From Alphaproteobacteria bacterium (GTDB lineage Bacteria; Pseudomonadota; Alphaproteobacteria; Micropepsales; Micropepsaceae), in assembly GCA_003139615.1 (NCBI GenBank), contig PLJH01000028.1, positions 108,291 through 172,290 of the forward strand: a stretch of DNA of 64,000 nucleotides, given 5' to 3'. The translations under genes were made by a program, and so were the position numbers. The notes below the pieces were generated by a model. The model did no database searches. It saw only the letters and a list, made by a program, of their open reading frames with translations, and was not told the origin of the DNA. Shown here piece by piece: positions 47,701 through 57,387 of this stretch. The stretch's first letter is position 1, and every line of letters begins with the position of its first letter.

Positions 47701-50700
47701 CAGATGCGCCTCGTCCGTATCGATATCGAGATGGTGGAGCTGCATCTGCGCCTGCGTCCAGGCGAGCGTGGTTGCGCGCTCAAACGCATTTGCATCGTGA
47801 TGCTTGTCGGCAAGATCCATGATCTCGTCGCGCGTGGCGGCGGCCATGGTCCAGAACGCAATGCGCACGGTCGCGCCGCGTGGGATCTTCACGCGCCGGC
47901 GCAGGCTGAAGATCGGATCGAGCACGGCGCCGGCCGTGTTGGAAAGCGGCCAGCCGTCGACGATCGCAGACGGCGCGCGGACGGTTTGACCCCGCCCCAG
48001 GAAACGGGCGCGGTCGGTTTCGAACTGCACGTCGCCCGGCGATTCGCCTTCGACGACGGCCAGATGCGCCGCCCACACTTGCGGATCGCTCGACGATTTC
48101 TGCCGCCGTGTCGCGAGAATGGCGCCGAGGTTCGGTACGAATTCCGTTTCCACGAACAATTTGGCAAAAGCGGGATGGGCGACATCGTCCGCCTGACGCG
48201 CGAGCGCGATTTCGGCATAGGACGTGATTTCGATTTCGCGGGTTCGCGTTCCGCGATTGGCGATGGAAATGCGGCGTACTTCGCCGTCGTCTTCGGAGGA
48301 CACCGCCACTTCCAGCGTGGTTGTCAGGCTGCCGTCGTTGCGCACGATCTCCGCGCGATCTTCGAAGAACACCACCTCGTAGCTGTCGGGCTCGACACCC
48401 GTCGGCTGGTATCCGGCCGACCAGGTTTCGCCGCTGTGCACGTCGCGCAGGTAGAAATAGGCGCCCCACGCATCGCAGGTGACGTCTTCGCGCCAGCGCG
48501 TGATCGCGATGTCGTGCCAGCGGCTGTAGCCCGATCCTGCGGCCGTTACCATCGCGGCATATCGCCCGTTCGAAAGCAGGTGCGTACGCGGAGCACGCGA
48601 ATGCGCCGACTCGTAGCGCCGCTGGGTGACCGGTATCAGGCCCGCCTCCGCGATTGCGGCAGCCGACTGTTCCGGCGGCGGGCGCGCTACGGCAACATCG
48701 CGCGGCATGCGTTCCTGGAGGAGAAGTTCGGCCGCCTGTACCATGGGCTCGGCATGGAAGCGCGTGCGCATTTTTCCGTCTTGCAGCGCGTTTGCGATGC
48801 CGACGATGGCCATGGCCTGGTGATGCGCCATGTAGGCGCGAACGATCGCGAATTTCTTTCCTTCGGGAAGGCGCGCGCGCGTGTAGTCGATTGCCTCGTA
48901 CCAGCCATAAGCGCCGCGCACGCCGATATCCGCCATGCGCATGTAATTGGCCGCCGCCGCTGCCGGATCGACCATCGCGGCAAGTCCGCTCGCATAGGGC
49001 GCGATGACGACATTGTCGCTGAGGCCTCGCTTGTAGCCCAGATCCGGTACGCCGAAGCTCGAATATTGATAGGTTTGTTCCATATCGCGGGCGTTGAATT
49101 CCGATTCCGACATGCCCCACGGCACGCCGAGTTCCCCGCCATATTCCTCCTGCCGGCGAACTGCGAGTCGGCAGCTTTGCTCCAGCAGGCTTCCCGCGGG
49201 CGCACGCATCACCAGCGAGGGCATCAGATATTCGAACATCGATCCCGACCAGGAAATCAGGCCGGAGCCGTAATCGATCGGCGTCAGGGTGCGGCCCAGC
49301 CGGAACCAGTGCTTGGCCGGCAGATCGCCTTTGGCGATAGCGAAGAAGCTGGCGAGCCGCGCTTCCGACGCCAGGAGATCGTAGAAGTTCGAATCGAGAG
49401 CCCCGTCGCTGCACCGATAGCCGATCGAGAGAAGCTGGCGGTCGGGATCGAACATGAACCCGAATTCCATTGCCATCGCCATAGATTTTGCGGCGTCGGC
49501 GAGGGTCGTCAGGCGATGGATCGTCAACTGCGCGGCGCCGATCGACTTGCCCAATGCGTCGATCGTGGCATCGAGGCTTTCACCGGAGCCGCTTTGTTCG
49601 CGCCGGTGCGTCAGCATTTCAAGCACGATGTCGCAATGACGGGGAAGATCGGCCAGCGAAGGCATGGTTCCGAGCAGGGACGCGATTTCTTCGCCGACCA
49701 GGGGCTCCGCGAACCTGGGATTCGCCCATGGCATCAGCAATTCGAAGTCCCGCCGGTGCGTCTTGATCGCCGCTCCTATCGCCTCGATCCAGATGACGAG
49801 TTCGGCGCCATCGTTTGTTTCGACGCCGTGCGTTCGCGTATATGCACCGAGCGCCGCGATTTTCCTGGTAATATCCTCTTGCTGTTGTGCGATGCCCGAG
49901 AGGTTCAAAGGCGCGCCTCGCAATGCAGCATCGAGTGCGTCGATTTCTTCACTTACTTTGGCGCGCGCGCCGCCGGAGATGCCCCGGTCGCTGACGTCAG
50001 GATGTCCGGATTGGCGGATAAGCGCCAGGTGATCGTCGAGGCCGGGAATCCAGCTGGGATTGCCGACAGGACCGTCGATGATTTCCCGACAGGCATTGGA
50101 AAGCGCGATCAGGTGGCCGGCGAGATTGCCGCTATCCACCGACGACACATATTTCGGCTCCAGCGCGCGGAGATCGCTGGTGTCGTACCAATTGTAGAAG
50201 TGACCGCGGAATCGCTCGAGCTTGTCGAGGGTCGCGAAGGTGGCTTCGAGCCGCTCGACGACGTCGATCGTCCCCAACCAACCGAAATCGCGCGCGGCGA
50301 CGAGCGACAGGAGATACAGCCCGATATTCGTGGGAGATGTCCGGTGCGCGATAACCGGTTTCGGGTCCTCCTGAAAATTGTCGGGCGGAAGCATGTTGTC
50401 TTCCGCAGCAACGAATTTCTCGAAGTAACGCCAGGTGCGTCGCGCGATGAGACGCAATTCCACCGAAATGTCTGTCGCAACCGCCAGATGACCCTGTGTC
50501 GGCGGCGGCAGGCTGGCGCGGCGCGCTGCAAGGGGGGACAGAACCCAGAGCGCCAAAAGCGGAATCGCGACGGGCCAGGGTTCGCTTCGAACAAGAAATG
50601 TTGCAGTCGCCACGGCCGCGGCGAACACGGCACTCGCCGAGATTTGTACGACGAGACTCCGCGTGTCGAATTGCGCATCGCCGTTGGTCTGGGCGGCGGG

Positions 50701-53490
50701 CTGCCATTCGAGCAACCGGCGACGATGAATAAAGACGCGAAACAGCGTGCGCATGATCGCGTCGAGCATCATCCACGCCTGATGAGCAAGGAACGTGATC
50801 AGGAATACGCCCTGCAACAGTCCCAGCGAAAAATCGCCGCCAACCGTACGCAGATGATTGCGCAGAGAAACGCCTCTCCTGTGCGGAATGAGACCGGAAA
50901 ATCCGGGCAGGAGCGGAGGCAGCGTAATCGTGAGGAGAATAAAGGCGGTCCAGATTTCCGCGACCGGCATCGGCAATAGCCACGCAATCAACATTGCGAG
51001 CAGAGCAGACGGCGCCGAAAGCGAACGGCGCAGATTGTCGATCAGCTTCCACCGTCCCATAAGCGGGAGCGGCGTCTTGCGCGATCCGCCGCGCAATCTG
51101 CCGTTCAACCCGAAAATCCAGGGAATTAATTGCCAATCGCCGCGCACCCAACGGTGTTGACGCGCCGCAGCCACGCTGTAGCGCGAAGGAAATTCCTCGA
51201 CGACTTCGATATCGGATGCGAGACCGGCGCGCGCCAATATCCCTTCCAGCAGATCGTGGCTCAGCACTGTGTTTTCGGGGATTTGTTTTTCCAGCGCCGC
51301 TTCGAAGACGTCGACTTCGTATATCCCCTTGCCGCAATAGGAGCCTTCGTCGAACAAATCCTGGTACACATCCGATACGGCAAGAGCGTAGGGGTCGAGC
51401 CCGTTGGGACCCGAGAAGACTCTTTGGTAAAGCGAGCCTTCGTCGCCGATAGGCAGCGAAGGCGTTACGCGCGGCTGCAATATCCCGTAACCCTGGACTA
51501 CCAGGCCGCGTTGAGGATCGAAGCGCGCGCGATTCAGCGGGTGGGCGATTTTTCCCACCAGGCGTCTTGCCGCGCCGATCGGCAGTCGCGTATCCGCGTC
51601 GAGCGTGATGACGTAACGGACGCCGTCGGGGAGCGAAGGCGGGTGCCCGTCCACCGCTACGAAGGTCGTATCGTTGGCGCCCCGCAATAAGCGATTGAGT
51701 TCGTGCAGTTTGCCGCGCTTACGTTCCCAGCCGATCCACTTTCCCTCGCCTTCGTTCCAGACGCGCCGGCGATGCAGCAGAAAGAAGCGCGTGCCGGAGG
51801 CTGCGGGTCCGTAGCGTTCGTTGAGCCTCCCGATATCGGCCGCCGCCTGCTCGAAAAGCGGAGCGTCGTCGGGAACCTGCTCCGCGTCTGCATCGCGCCA
51901 ATCCGATAGAAGCGCGAAAATGAAATTGCTGTCCGGGTTCGAAAGATGATGGACCTCCAGCCGCTCTATCTGTTCCCGGATCGTTGAGATACTCGTCAGA
52001 AGCGTCGGTACGACCACGATGGTCCGAAGATCGGACGGCACGCCCTCGCGCAATTCCAATCCGGGCAGCAGCGTCGCACCGACCTGCTGGGTAATGAGCC
52101 TGTTGGCTATCGCGACGGCGATATCCGACGCGGGAATGAGCCCGACTAGCGCCAGCAACAGCACCGCCCAGACGCCGATGCCCGTGGGTTCGACGAACGC
52201 CACCGCGAGAGCAAGAATGATTGCCGTCAGGGCAGCGGTGATGCTCACATAGCTCATCACGCCGATGCGCGCATGAATTCGGAACAGGTGCGTTCCGGGC
52301 GGAACTCTGTAGCCGATTTCCTTTTCGAAAGTGCGGCGGCCTTTGGCGATCAGGTAATATCCGGGATCCTGCTCGCGGCTCGAACCATCGCCTGGAGTCA
52401 TATTTCGCTTGCGACCGGCTGCGGCGACGATGCGCCGGGCCACTTCTGTTTCATCCAGCCCGGAACCTTGCGCGAGGTCTTCGACCGCGCGGCGATAGAG
52501 GTCGCGGGTGGGGAAATCCATCGCTGCGAAATCGCTTCCGCCGCGAAGTATGGCGTCGACGGGACTGACGCTTTCGAAGAATTCCGCCCAATTCGCCATC
52601 GACACAAGGCGCATGCTCGTGATCACGTTGCGCACCGTGACGTTCATCGCGCTCTGGCGCTGCACTTCGTCGCGTACGATTTCGTCGGTGGTCGTGTTCT
52701 CGGCGGCAAGCTTGTCGTTGAGCCAGCGGAGCGCCGGCGTAACATTCGGGTCGCGGTCGCGCAGGCGTTGCGCGAGTTGCACGGCGAACGCAGTCGACCA
52801 CGGCACGTCGTCGAGACTCTGCAGGACTTTCGACGCGGGTTCGGGATCGGATTTGTCCGTGCCCAGGATACGGTCGGCAAGCTTGTCGGCCAGTTGACCG
52901 GCTGCAAGGCGTGCTACGATCTGTTCTGCAAGGCGGCGCAGATTCTCGACCAGCGTGATGCGCAACGTGATCGCGATGGCCCACAACTCGCCGATCGTCA
53001 GCGGCTGGACGCGCTGATACGCCTCGACGAAACGTGTCAGCTTCTGGAAATCGAAGGCGCTGTCGGTGTGCGCAACAAGCGCCCATGCGATACCAAAGAC
53101 GCGCGGATAACCCTGCAACGGGCCGTCCACCAATTTGGGAAGCTTGCGATAATAGCCGGGCGGCAGATCGTTCTTGATTTCGCGGATTTGCTCATCGACG
53201 ACATGGAAATTGTCGAGTAGCCATTCCGCGGCAGGCGTGATCTGCTCGTGCTCGAATGTCGCCCGGACGATCGCCCGGTAGGTTTCGATCAGGACCTTGG
53301 TATTATCGTAGAGCCGCGGCGTGAGCAGACGGCCGGATCTGAGTCTCGGACTGAGACGCTGCGCGCCCGCAAGGCTTTCGGCGTGCTGCTCGAGCCGCTC
53401 GACGCTGAACAGTTCGGCGCGGATCGGCGGTTCCAGCGCCACCATCTTCCGTGGGTTTCCGACTGCCTTTTTGAGGCGTGACCAAATCAA
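44743..53490 (-). CDS. ndvB: Cyclic beta-1,2-glucan synthase (NdvB/ChvB-like), GT84 plus GH94-type C-terminus
   Basis: 2915 aa; YVITLDADTRLP, ENTVLSHDLLEG, RQHRWVRGDWQL, glycoamylase-like WGMSESEFNARD, phosphorylase-like YRDQLQDVMA / GTGDWNDGMDRIGEGGKGESVWLGWF. Confidence 0.93.
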   Translation of the reverse strand: MIWSRLKKAVGNPRKMVALEPPIRAELFSVERLEQHAESLAGAQRLSPRLRSGRLLTPRLYDNTKVLIETYRAIVRATFEHEQITPAAEWLLDNFHVVDEQIREIKNDLPPGYYRKLPKLVDGPLQGYPRVFGIAWALVAHTDSAFDFQKLTRFVEAYQRVQPLTIGELWAIAITLRITLVENLRRLAEQIVARLAAGQLADKLADRILGTDKSDPEPASKVLQSLDDVPWSTAFAVQLAQRLRDRDPNVTPALRWLNDKLAAENTTTDEIVRDEVQRQSAMNVTVRNVITSMRLVSMANWAEFFESVSPVDAILRGGSDFAAMDFPTRDLYRRAVEDLAQGSGLDETEVARRIVAAAGRKRNMTPGDGSSREQDPGYYLIAKGRRTFEKEIGYRVPPGTHLFRIHARIGVMSYVSITAALTAIILALAVAFVEPTGIGVWAVLLLALVGLIPASDIAVAIANRLITQQVGATLLPGLELREGVPSDLRTIVVVPTLLTSISTIREQIERLEVHHLSNPDSNFIFALLSDWRDADAEQVPDDAPLFEQAAADIGRLNERYGPAASGTRFFLLHRRRVWNEGEGKWIGWERKRGKLHELNRLLRGANDTTFVAVDGHPPSLPDGVRYVITLDADTRLPIGAARRLVGKIAHPLNRARFDPQRGLVVQGYGILQPRVTPSLPIGDEGSLYQRVFSGPNGLDPYALAVSDVYQDLFDEGSYCGKGIYEVDVFEAALEKQIPENTVLSHDLLEGILARAGLASDIEVVEEFPSRYSVAAARQHRWVRGDWQLIPWIFGLNGRLRGGSRKTPLPLMGRWKLIDNLRRSLSAPSALLAMLIAWLLPMPVAEIWTAFILLTITLPPLLPGFSGLIPHRRGVSLRNHLRTVGGDFSLGLLQGVFLITFLAHQAWMMLDAIMRTLFRVFIHRRRLLEWQPAAQTNGDAQFDTRSLVVQISASAVFAAAVATATFLVRSEPWPVAIPLLALWVLSPLAARRASLPPPTQGHLAVATDISVELRLIARRTWRYFEKFVAAEDNMLPPDNFQEDPKPVIAHRTSPTNIGLYLLSLVAARDFGWLGTIDVVERLEATFATLDKLERFRGHFYNWYDTSDLRALEPKYVSSVDSGNLAGHLIALSNACREIIDGPVGNPSWIPGLDDHLALIRQSGHPDVSDRGISGGARAKVSEEIDALDAALRGAPLNLSGIAQQQEDITRKIAALGAYTRTHGVETNDGAELVIWIEAIGAAIKTHRRDFELLMPWANPRFAEPLVGEEIASLLGTMPSLADLPRHCDIVLEMLTHRREQSGSGESLDATIDALGKSIGAAQLTIHRLTTLADAAKSMAMAMEFGFMFDPDRQLLSIGYRCSDGALDSNFYDLLASEARLASFFAIAKGDLPAKHWFRLGRTLTPIDYGSGLISWSGSMFEYLMPSLVMRAPAGSLLEQSCRLAVRRQEEYGGELGVPWGMSESEFNARDMEQTYQYSSFGVPDLGYKRGLSDNVVIAPYASGLAAMVDPAAAAANYMRMADIGVRGAYGWYEAIDYTRARLPEGKKFAIVRAYMAHHQAMAIVGIANALQDGKMRTRFHAEPMVQAAELLLQERMPRDVAVARPPPEQSAAAIAEAGLIPVTQRRYESAHSRAPRTHLLSNGRYAAMVTAAGSGYSRWHDIAITRWREDVTCDAWGAYFYLRDVHSGETWSAGYQPTGVEPDSYEVVFFEDRAEIVRNDGSLTTTLEVAVSSEDDGEVRRISIANRGTRTREIEITSYAEIALARQADDVAHPAFAKLFVETEFVPNLGAILATRRQKSSSDPQVWAAHLAVVEGESPGDVQFETDRARFLGRGQTVRAPSAIVDGWPLSNTAGAVLDPIFSLRRRVKIPRGATVRIAFWTMAAATRDEIMDLADKHHDANAFERATTLAWTQAQMQLHHLDIDTDEAHLFQRLANHVLYSDSTLRPAPEVIKRGIRKTSTLWVNGISGDLPIVLVRIDDHDHLALVRQLLGAHEYWRLKQLAVDLVIVNERASSYVQDLQSEIDALVRMNQSMPRIASDTARGSVFVLRADLISPDVNQLLQAIARAVLYGNRDSLAEQINRARDNKPGVAPPARRTLPAPVAELPLPRPNMEFFNGLGGFTKEGHEYLTILGNGDRTPAPWVNIVANPSFGFLVSTDGSGFTWSLNSQQNQLTPWSNDPVGDAPGEVIYVRDEETGEIWGPTALPIREKNASYAVGHGQGYTRFEHNAHGISLELLQFVPTDDPIKISRLKIANHSGRERRLTVTSYVEWVLGTNRSATAPYIVTEIDPQTGAIFAQNPCSENFDGRIAFADLNGRQTAWTCDRSEFIGREGALDRPLALTAGAVLSNRTGPALDPCGALQTPVRLSAIGSTEIVFFLGQTGSKPDAQALIAKYRKADLDAVFADVTKQWDDILGTVQVKTPDRALDILVNRWLPYQTLGCRIWARTGFYQASGAYGFRDQLQDVMAMCLSRPDIARAHLLRAAARQFLEGDVQHWWLPESGRGIRTRVADDCGWLAYVVAHYVQVTGDFAVLDEMVPFLEGPVLHDGERDAFFLPTVSHKTASLFDHCALALEKCLAIGAHGLPLMGTGDWNDGMDRIGEGGKGESVWLGWFFYSTLSAFANVDERHRGSGHALEWRQHAAALKEALEREAWDGDWYRRAYFDDGSPLGSVANNECRIDSIAQSWSVMSRAAEPQRAARAMAAVDKYLVRRDDKVSLLFTPPFDHPQRDPGYIKGYPPGIRENGGQYTHGAVWAALAFAMLGDGDKAGELLSMLNPIRHSDSPTGIHRYKVEPYVACADVYSVPPHAGRGGWTWYSGSAGWMYRATLEWLLGFRVQGENLAIDPCIPHDWPSFEIAFRYRSSRYEITVENPLGVCRGILATRVDGEMLTGNKKLLVPLVDDGATHVVHVVLG

Positions 53491-53770
53491 GACTATGCGC
53501 CCCGGGCAAGAGTGTACGTTCGCGTGTGGATGCGCGCGAACTGACGATCGGAATTTGCGTTCTCGGGGAAACGGGCGACTCGCACATATCCCTATGGGTC
53601 AACGCTCGAAGTTCCCCCGAGTTCCCTTCGGCAGCAGACTTGCCGACCTGTGTCGCAAAGATTGCGCGGGCGGAACGGCGGTTGTTCGGTGCGCGTTCTT
53701 GAGATGGAAAACGAAACAGGATTCGCGATTTCGCCGGGCGAAATCGGCTGTGCAATTCCAGGAGGTTCCG

Positions 53771-54370
53771 ATGATTTGTTCCAAATGCCTGCGCAATGGC
53801 GCAGCAATTGTATTGGTTGGCGTGCTGGCATTGCCGGTTGCTGCCCTCGCACAAGCCGGAGGCGGCTCGGCAGGTGGTGGAACGGCAGGCGGCGCAGCTG
53901 GCGCGTCAGGTAGTACAGGAACGGCCGGGTCAACCGGAATGACGAGCACCGGGACGACCGGTGCAACAGGTGCGGTCGGAACGACGGGAACAACGACGGG
54001 GGTTAATCCGAACGGAACGACAGGAACGTCGACGACGGGAATCGGAGGGACCGGTACCTCGACCGGAATTGGCGGCACTTACAACAGCACCATGCCGATG
54101 CCCGGGAGCGTCACCCCGGCGCCAGGCACGACGTCACCCACGTCGACGACCACGCCGGGGACACAGCTGCCGAACGCGAATGGCACAGGCGCTCCGGGAG
54201 CAGTCGGTCCGTACCCGACAAATCCGAGCGGCGCGTACACGAATCCCAATTGCGCGATCGCCGGCTCAAGTTGCTATGGCTCGAGTTCGACCACAACAAC
54301 ACCGGGTACGCAGACGAGCCCGGCGCAAACAACGACTCCGAACGGATCGGCCGGTGCAACGCCGAAATAA
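53771..54370 (+). CDS. Low-complexity Gly/Thr/Ser/Pro-rich secreted protein
   Basis: Signal peptide MICSKCLRNGAAIVLVGVLALPVAALAQA then GGGSAGGGTAGGAAGASGSTGTAGSTGMTSTGTTG. Confidence 0.6.
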   Translation: MICSKCLRNGAAIVLVGVLALPVAALAQAGGGSAGGGTAGGAAGASGSTGTAGSTGMTSTGTTGATGAVGTTGTTTGVNPNGTTGTSTTGIGGTGTSTGIGGTYNSTMPMPGSVTPAPGTTSPTSTTTPGTQLPNANGTGAPGAVGPYPTNPSGAYTNPNCAIAGSSCYGSSSTTTTPGTQTSPAQTTTPNGSAGATPK

Positions 54371-54622
54371 GCGGAAGGTTTTCGGCGAAAGAGCTTAAGA
54401 CGCGCGGCTAGGCTTCGCCGATCTTCCCGAGACTCCATCGCGCATCGCTGTGATACGCGAGGGCGGCGGCTGCTCGCGCAAAGACCATAACAGCGCAGTC
54501 GGGCTTGCGAATATCGTTTCAAAGCCCTAGCCGGAAAAATTTTGACCGGAACGCGACAACGGATCATGCAGCCCGGTCGGCCGCACGATCCGAATTGTGT
54601 GGGGCGCGAAGCCGGAACGGAT

Positions 54623-55162
54623 TTATCCGTGCGCTTCGTCTTGATGATGCATCATCGGTCCGCCGTGACCGTCGTGACCGTGGTGGAAGCCGTGGTGCGA
54701 TTGATCGAACTCGGTCTTCTGCTGCGGCGTGAGCGACTGATACAACGCCTCGAGCGCAGGCTGCTGGGACTGAAGCTCCGCAAGCCGGCCTTGCAGCCAC
54801 TTCTCCATCATCGCGGTCCGCTCGAGGATGGAATGCTGTTCGCCGGGCTTGAACTGATGCGCCAGACACTCGCTCTTGCGCGATTGCGCGTTCTGAAGCA
54901 CCGCATCGCGCCAATGATCGAACAGCGGGCGCTGTGAGTCCGTGATGCTGAGCTTCGCTTCCACGAAAGCAAGGCGGCCCGCGGCCATTGCGTAGTGATC
55001 GTTGCATCTCTGCGCATGCCAGGCCGCCATGTCCGCTGGGCTGGGCTGTTGCCAATGATGCTGCTTCGCGTTTGCGCCGTCCGTCGCGTCTTGCGCCAGG
55101 ACCGGCGCGGCCGAAATGAAGCCCAGTGCCGCCAGCGCGATCGCATAGTTCCGAATAGCCAT
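54623..55162 (-). CDS. Spy/CpxP (LTXXQ) family-like periplasmic protein with His-rich C-terminus
   Basis: Signal peptide to PVLAQD; LEALYQSLTPQQKTEFDQSHHGFHHGHDGHGGPMMHHQ. Confidence 0.7.
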   Translation of the reverse strand: MAIRNYAIALAALGFISAAPVLAQDATDGANAKQHHWQQPSPADMAAWHAQRCNDHYAMAAGRLAFVEAKLSITDSQRPLFDHWRDAVLQNAQSRKSECLAHQFKPGEQHSILERTAMMEKWLQGRLAELQSQQPALEALYQSLTPQQKTEFDQSHHGFHHGHDGHGGPMMHHQDEAHG

Positions 55163-55303
55163 CGATGTTCTCCTCAGGGTGACGCCCGGAGGCTAGGGCC
55201 TTTTCCTTACGGACGCATGGCCGTTGTATTGCCGACTGTCGCAAAGTGTCGCCGGATTTTCGCGCCCGGACAAATTCCGACCAATAACCGCCGCCGCAGA
55301 TGC

Positions 55304-55334
55304 AAAAAAGGGCGGACCGAAGTCCGCCCTTTTG
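55304..55334 (-). terminator. Rho-independent terminator of the OmpA-like gene
   Basis: AAGGGCGGAC-cgaa-GTCCGCCCTT stem; minus-strand transcript ends in TTTTTT. Confidence 0.8.
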
Positions 55335-55359
55335 AATGCTAACCAAGATTTCGTCTCGT

Positions 55360-56427
55360 TCAGCCGCCGCCCAGATCGATTACGGCGCGACGGTTTTGCG
55401 GCTCGCGCACGCCTGGTCCCGTCGGCACCAGAGGGTCGTGGAAGCTCTTGCCTTCGATGGCGATCGTCGAGCCGTCCATGCCTTCGCGCGTCATTTCGTC
55501 TTTGACGGCTTCGGCGCGACGGACCGAAAGGCCCTGATTGTAACTGTCCGAACCGACTGTGTCCGTGTGGCCTGTCACCATCACCCGTACCATATGGCTC
55601 GACTGCGCGGTCTTGACCGCTTCCTGCACCACGCCCAACGCTTCTGCCGTCAGGTCCGACTTGTTGAAGTCGAAGAAGACGATGAAGGTTTTCACGGGCG
55701 GGGGCGCCATTGGCGGAGGAGGAGGCGGCGGTGGCGGCGCCATGGGCGGGGGAGGCGGCGGCGGGGGAAGCGCCGCCGGCTCCATGTACCACCGCAAGCC
55801 CAACATCACGGCCTGATCGTTCGGCTTGTCGGCTCTCACCGTCGTTGCGACCAGCCCGGTCGAATAATCGGTGTTTTGCGCCAACGAGCGATAGCGATAG
55901 TCCAATGTCAGATCGAGATTGCGAGTGAGCGAATAGCTGACGCCGGCGATGCCTTGCCACATGAAACTCGTGCGGTCTCCATTGGCAAAAACGGTCGTGG
56001 GGTTTTGCACCAGGACGTCGTCCCGTCCCGCGCCCGCGCCGCCGCCGATGCTCAAATCGAACCGGTCGGAAAGTGGAATGTCGTAGATGATGTTGGCCAT
56101 GCCCGACCCGATGCGGTCATGTCCGCCATAAGTCGCGGTGCCGATCGTCGTATCCTTGAAGTCGTGCGGCGAATAACCCGCTTCCAACTCGAACCTCAAA
56201 TGATTGCGGAAGCGATATCCGAAAGCTCCGGTGACGATGTAAGAATTGTTCGACTTGAAGCTGTTGTCGGTCGTCACCGCGCCCGTGGTGGTCTTCAGGT
56301 TGACACCATTCAGGAAATCCCAGCCGCCGGCGACGCCGAGATACCAGCCGGTTGCGTCGCTCGCATGTGCGCTTCCTGCGAGAAACAATGCCGCAACGCC
56401 CGCAAGCGCTATTGTCCGAATTTTCAT
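55360..56427 (-). CDS. OmpA family outer-membrane protein (beta-barrel plus peptidoglycan-binding domain)
   Basis: MKIRTIALAGVAALFLAGSAHA; proline hinge PPPPPPPPMAPPPP; FFDFNKSDLTAEALGVVQEAV, VTGHTDTVGSDSYNQGLSVRRAEAVKDEM. Confidence 0.92.
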   Translation of the reverse strand: MKIRTIALAGVAALFLAGSAHASDATGWYLGVAGGWDFLNGVNLKTTTGAVTTDNSFKSNNSYIVTGAFGYRFRNHLRFELEAGYSPHDFKDTTIGTATYGGHDRIGSGMANIIYDIPLSDRFDLSIGGGAGAGRDDVLVQNPTTVFANGDRTSFMWQGIAGVSYSLTRNLDLTLDYRYRSLAQNTDYSTGLVATTVRADKPNDQAVMLGLRWYMEPAALPPPPPPPPMAPPPPPPPPPMAPPPVKTFIVFFDFNKSDLTAEALGVVQEAVKTAQSSHMVRVMVTGHTDTVGSDSYNQGLSVRRAEAVKDEMTREGMDGSTIAIEGKSFHDPLVPTGPGVREPQNRRAVIDLGGG

Positions 56428-56708
56428 GGAACCCCTCATAAATGTTCGTGGCACGCCGCTCGCGGCACTCGCCAACTGCCGAACGGAAACCGCAGAAATC
56501 TGCGGCCTGCTTCCAAGGCCTGTAACGGCCCGTGACGAGTCCGGTTCCCGTGGTTCATCGATGTTGTCGCGAATTTAATTCTGCAAGTTCCGATGCTTGA
56601 CATCTCTTGGGCGTCGGGCGAAAGGCACGAATCCCGGACTGGAAGAGGCGGTCCGCATTGCCTAGGATGAGGTTCCACAGCATTCCTCAATCCCCGCGGG
56701 CTTCATTC

Positions 56709-57356
56709 ATGCATAAAGTTTCATCGGCATTCGCACGCTTCCGGCCGCAATTCGTCGCAAAGTTCTTCGGCGCGGTTGCGTTCGCATTTCTGTTGCAGAT
56801 CGCGCCCGTGACGGCTTCCGGCTCGTCTGACCCGCAAATCGGCTCGCCCGCGGCGAAAGCGATATTGGTCGTCTGGTTCGATTATCAATGCCCCTATTGC
56901 AAATTGTTCTGGAGAGACACGCTCCCACGCCTGAACGACGGTTATGTGCGCCGGGGCAAGTTGCGCGTGGTGTTCCGCGATTTCCAGTTTCTCGGCCAGG
57001 ATTCCGCCACAGCGGCGCTGTTTGCCCGTGCGGTGTGGGAACTCTATCCCGCGCGGTTCTACGATTGGTCTCGCGCGATGTTCGGCGCACAGGACCAGGA
57101 GAATGGCGGCTTCGGCAATCTCGCAAGCATTCAGGAATTGACGCGCCACGTTCCCGGCATCGACGTGGCCCGCGTCTCCGCCCGCATGAAGGAAAAATCG
57201 CAGCAATATGCCGAAGAAATCGTTTCGGATTACAACGACGCGCTTGCAATGGGCATCAACGGCACGCCGACCGTCGTCGTGAACGGGAGTGCCGTCACGG
57301 GATCGGAATCCTATGACGATCTCGCAAAGCTGATCGATCGGAAATTGAAGCAGTGA
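56709..57356 (+). CDS. DsbA-family thioredoxin-fold protein
   Basis: VVWFDYQCPYCKLFW redox motif; GINGTPTVVVNG cis-Pro loop; N-terminal signal. Confidence 0.88.
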   Translation: MHKVSSAFARFRPQFVAKFFGAVAFAFLLQIAPVTASGSSDPQIGSPAAKAILVVWFDYQCPYCKLFWRDTLPRLNDGYVRRGKLRVVFRDFQFLGQDSATAALFARAVWELYPARFYDWSRAMFGAQDQENGGFGNLASIQELTRHVPGIDVARVSARMKEKSQQYAEEIVSDYNDALAMGINGTPTVVVNGSAVTGSESYDDLAKLIDRKLKQ

Positions 57357-57387
57357 GCGGAAAGATGCGCAGATATTTGACCCGCTT

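Noticed and set aside
46594-50979. 1461-aa plus-strand ORF
   Set aside because: Antisense to the cyclic glucan synthase gene; no domain motifs
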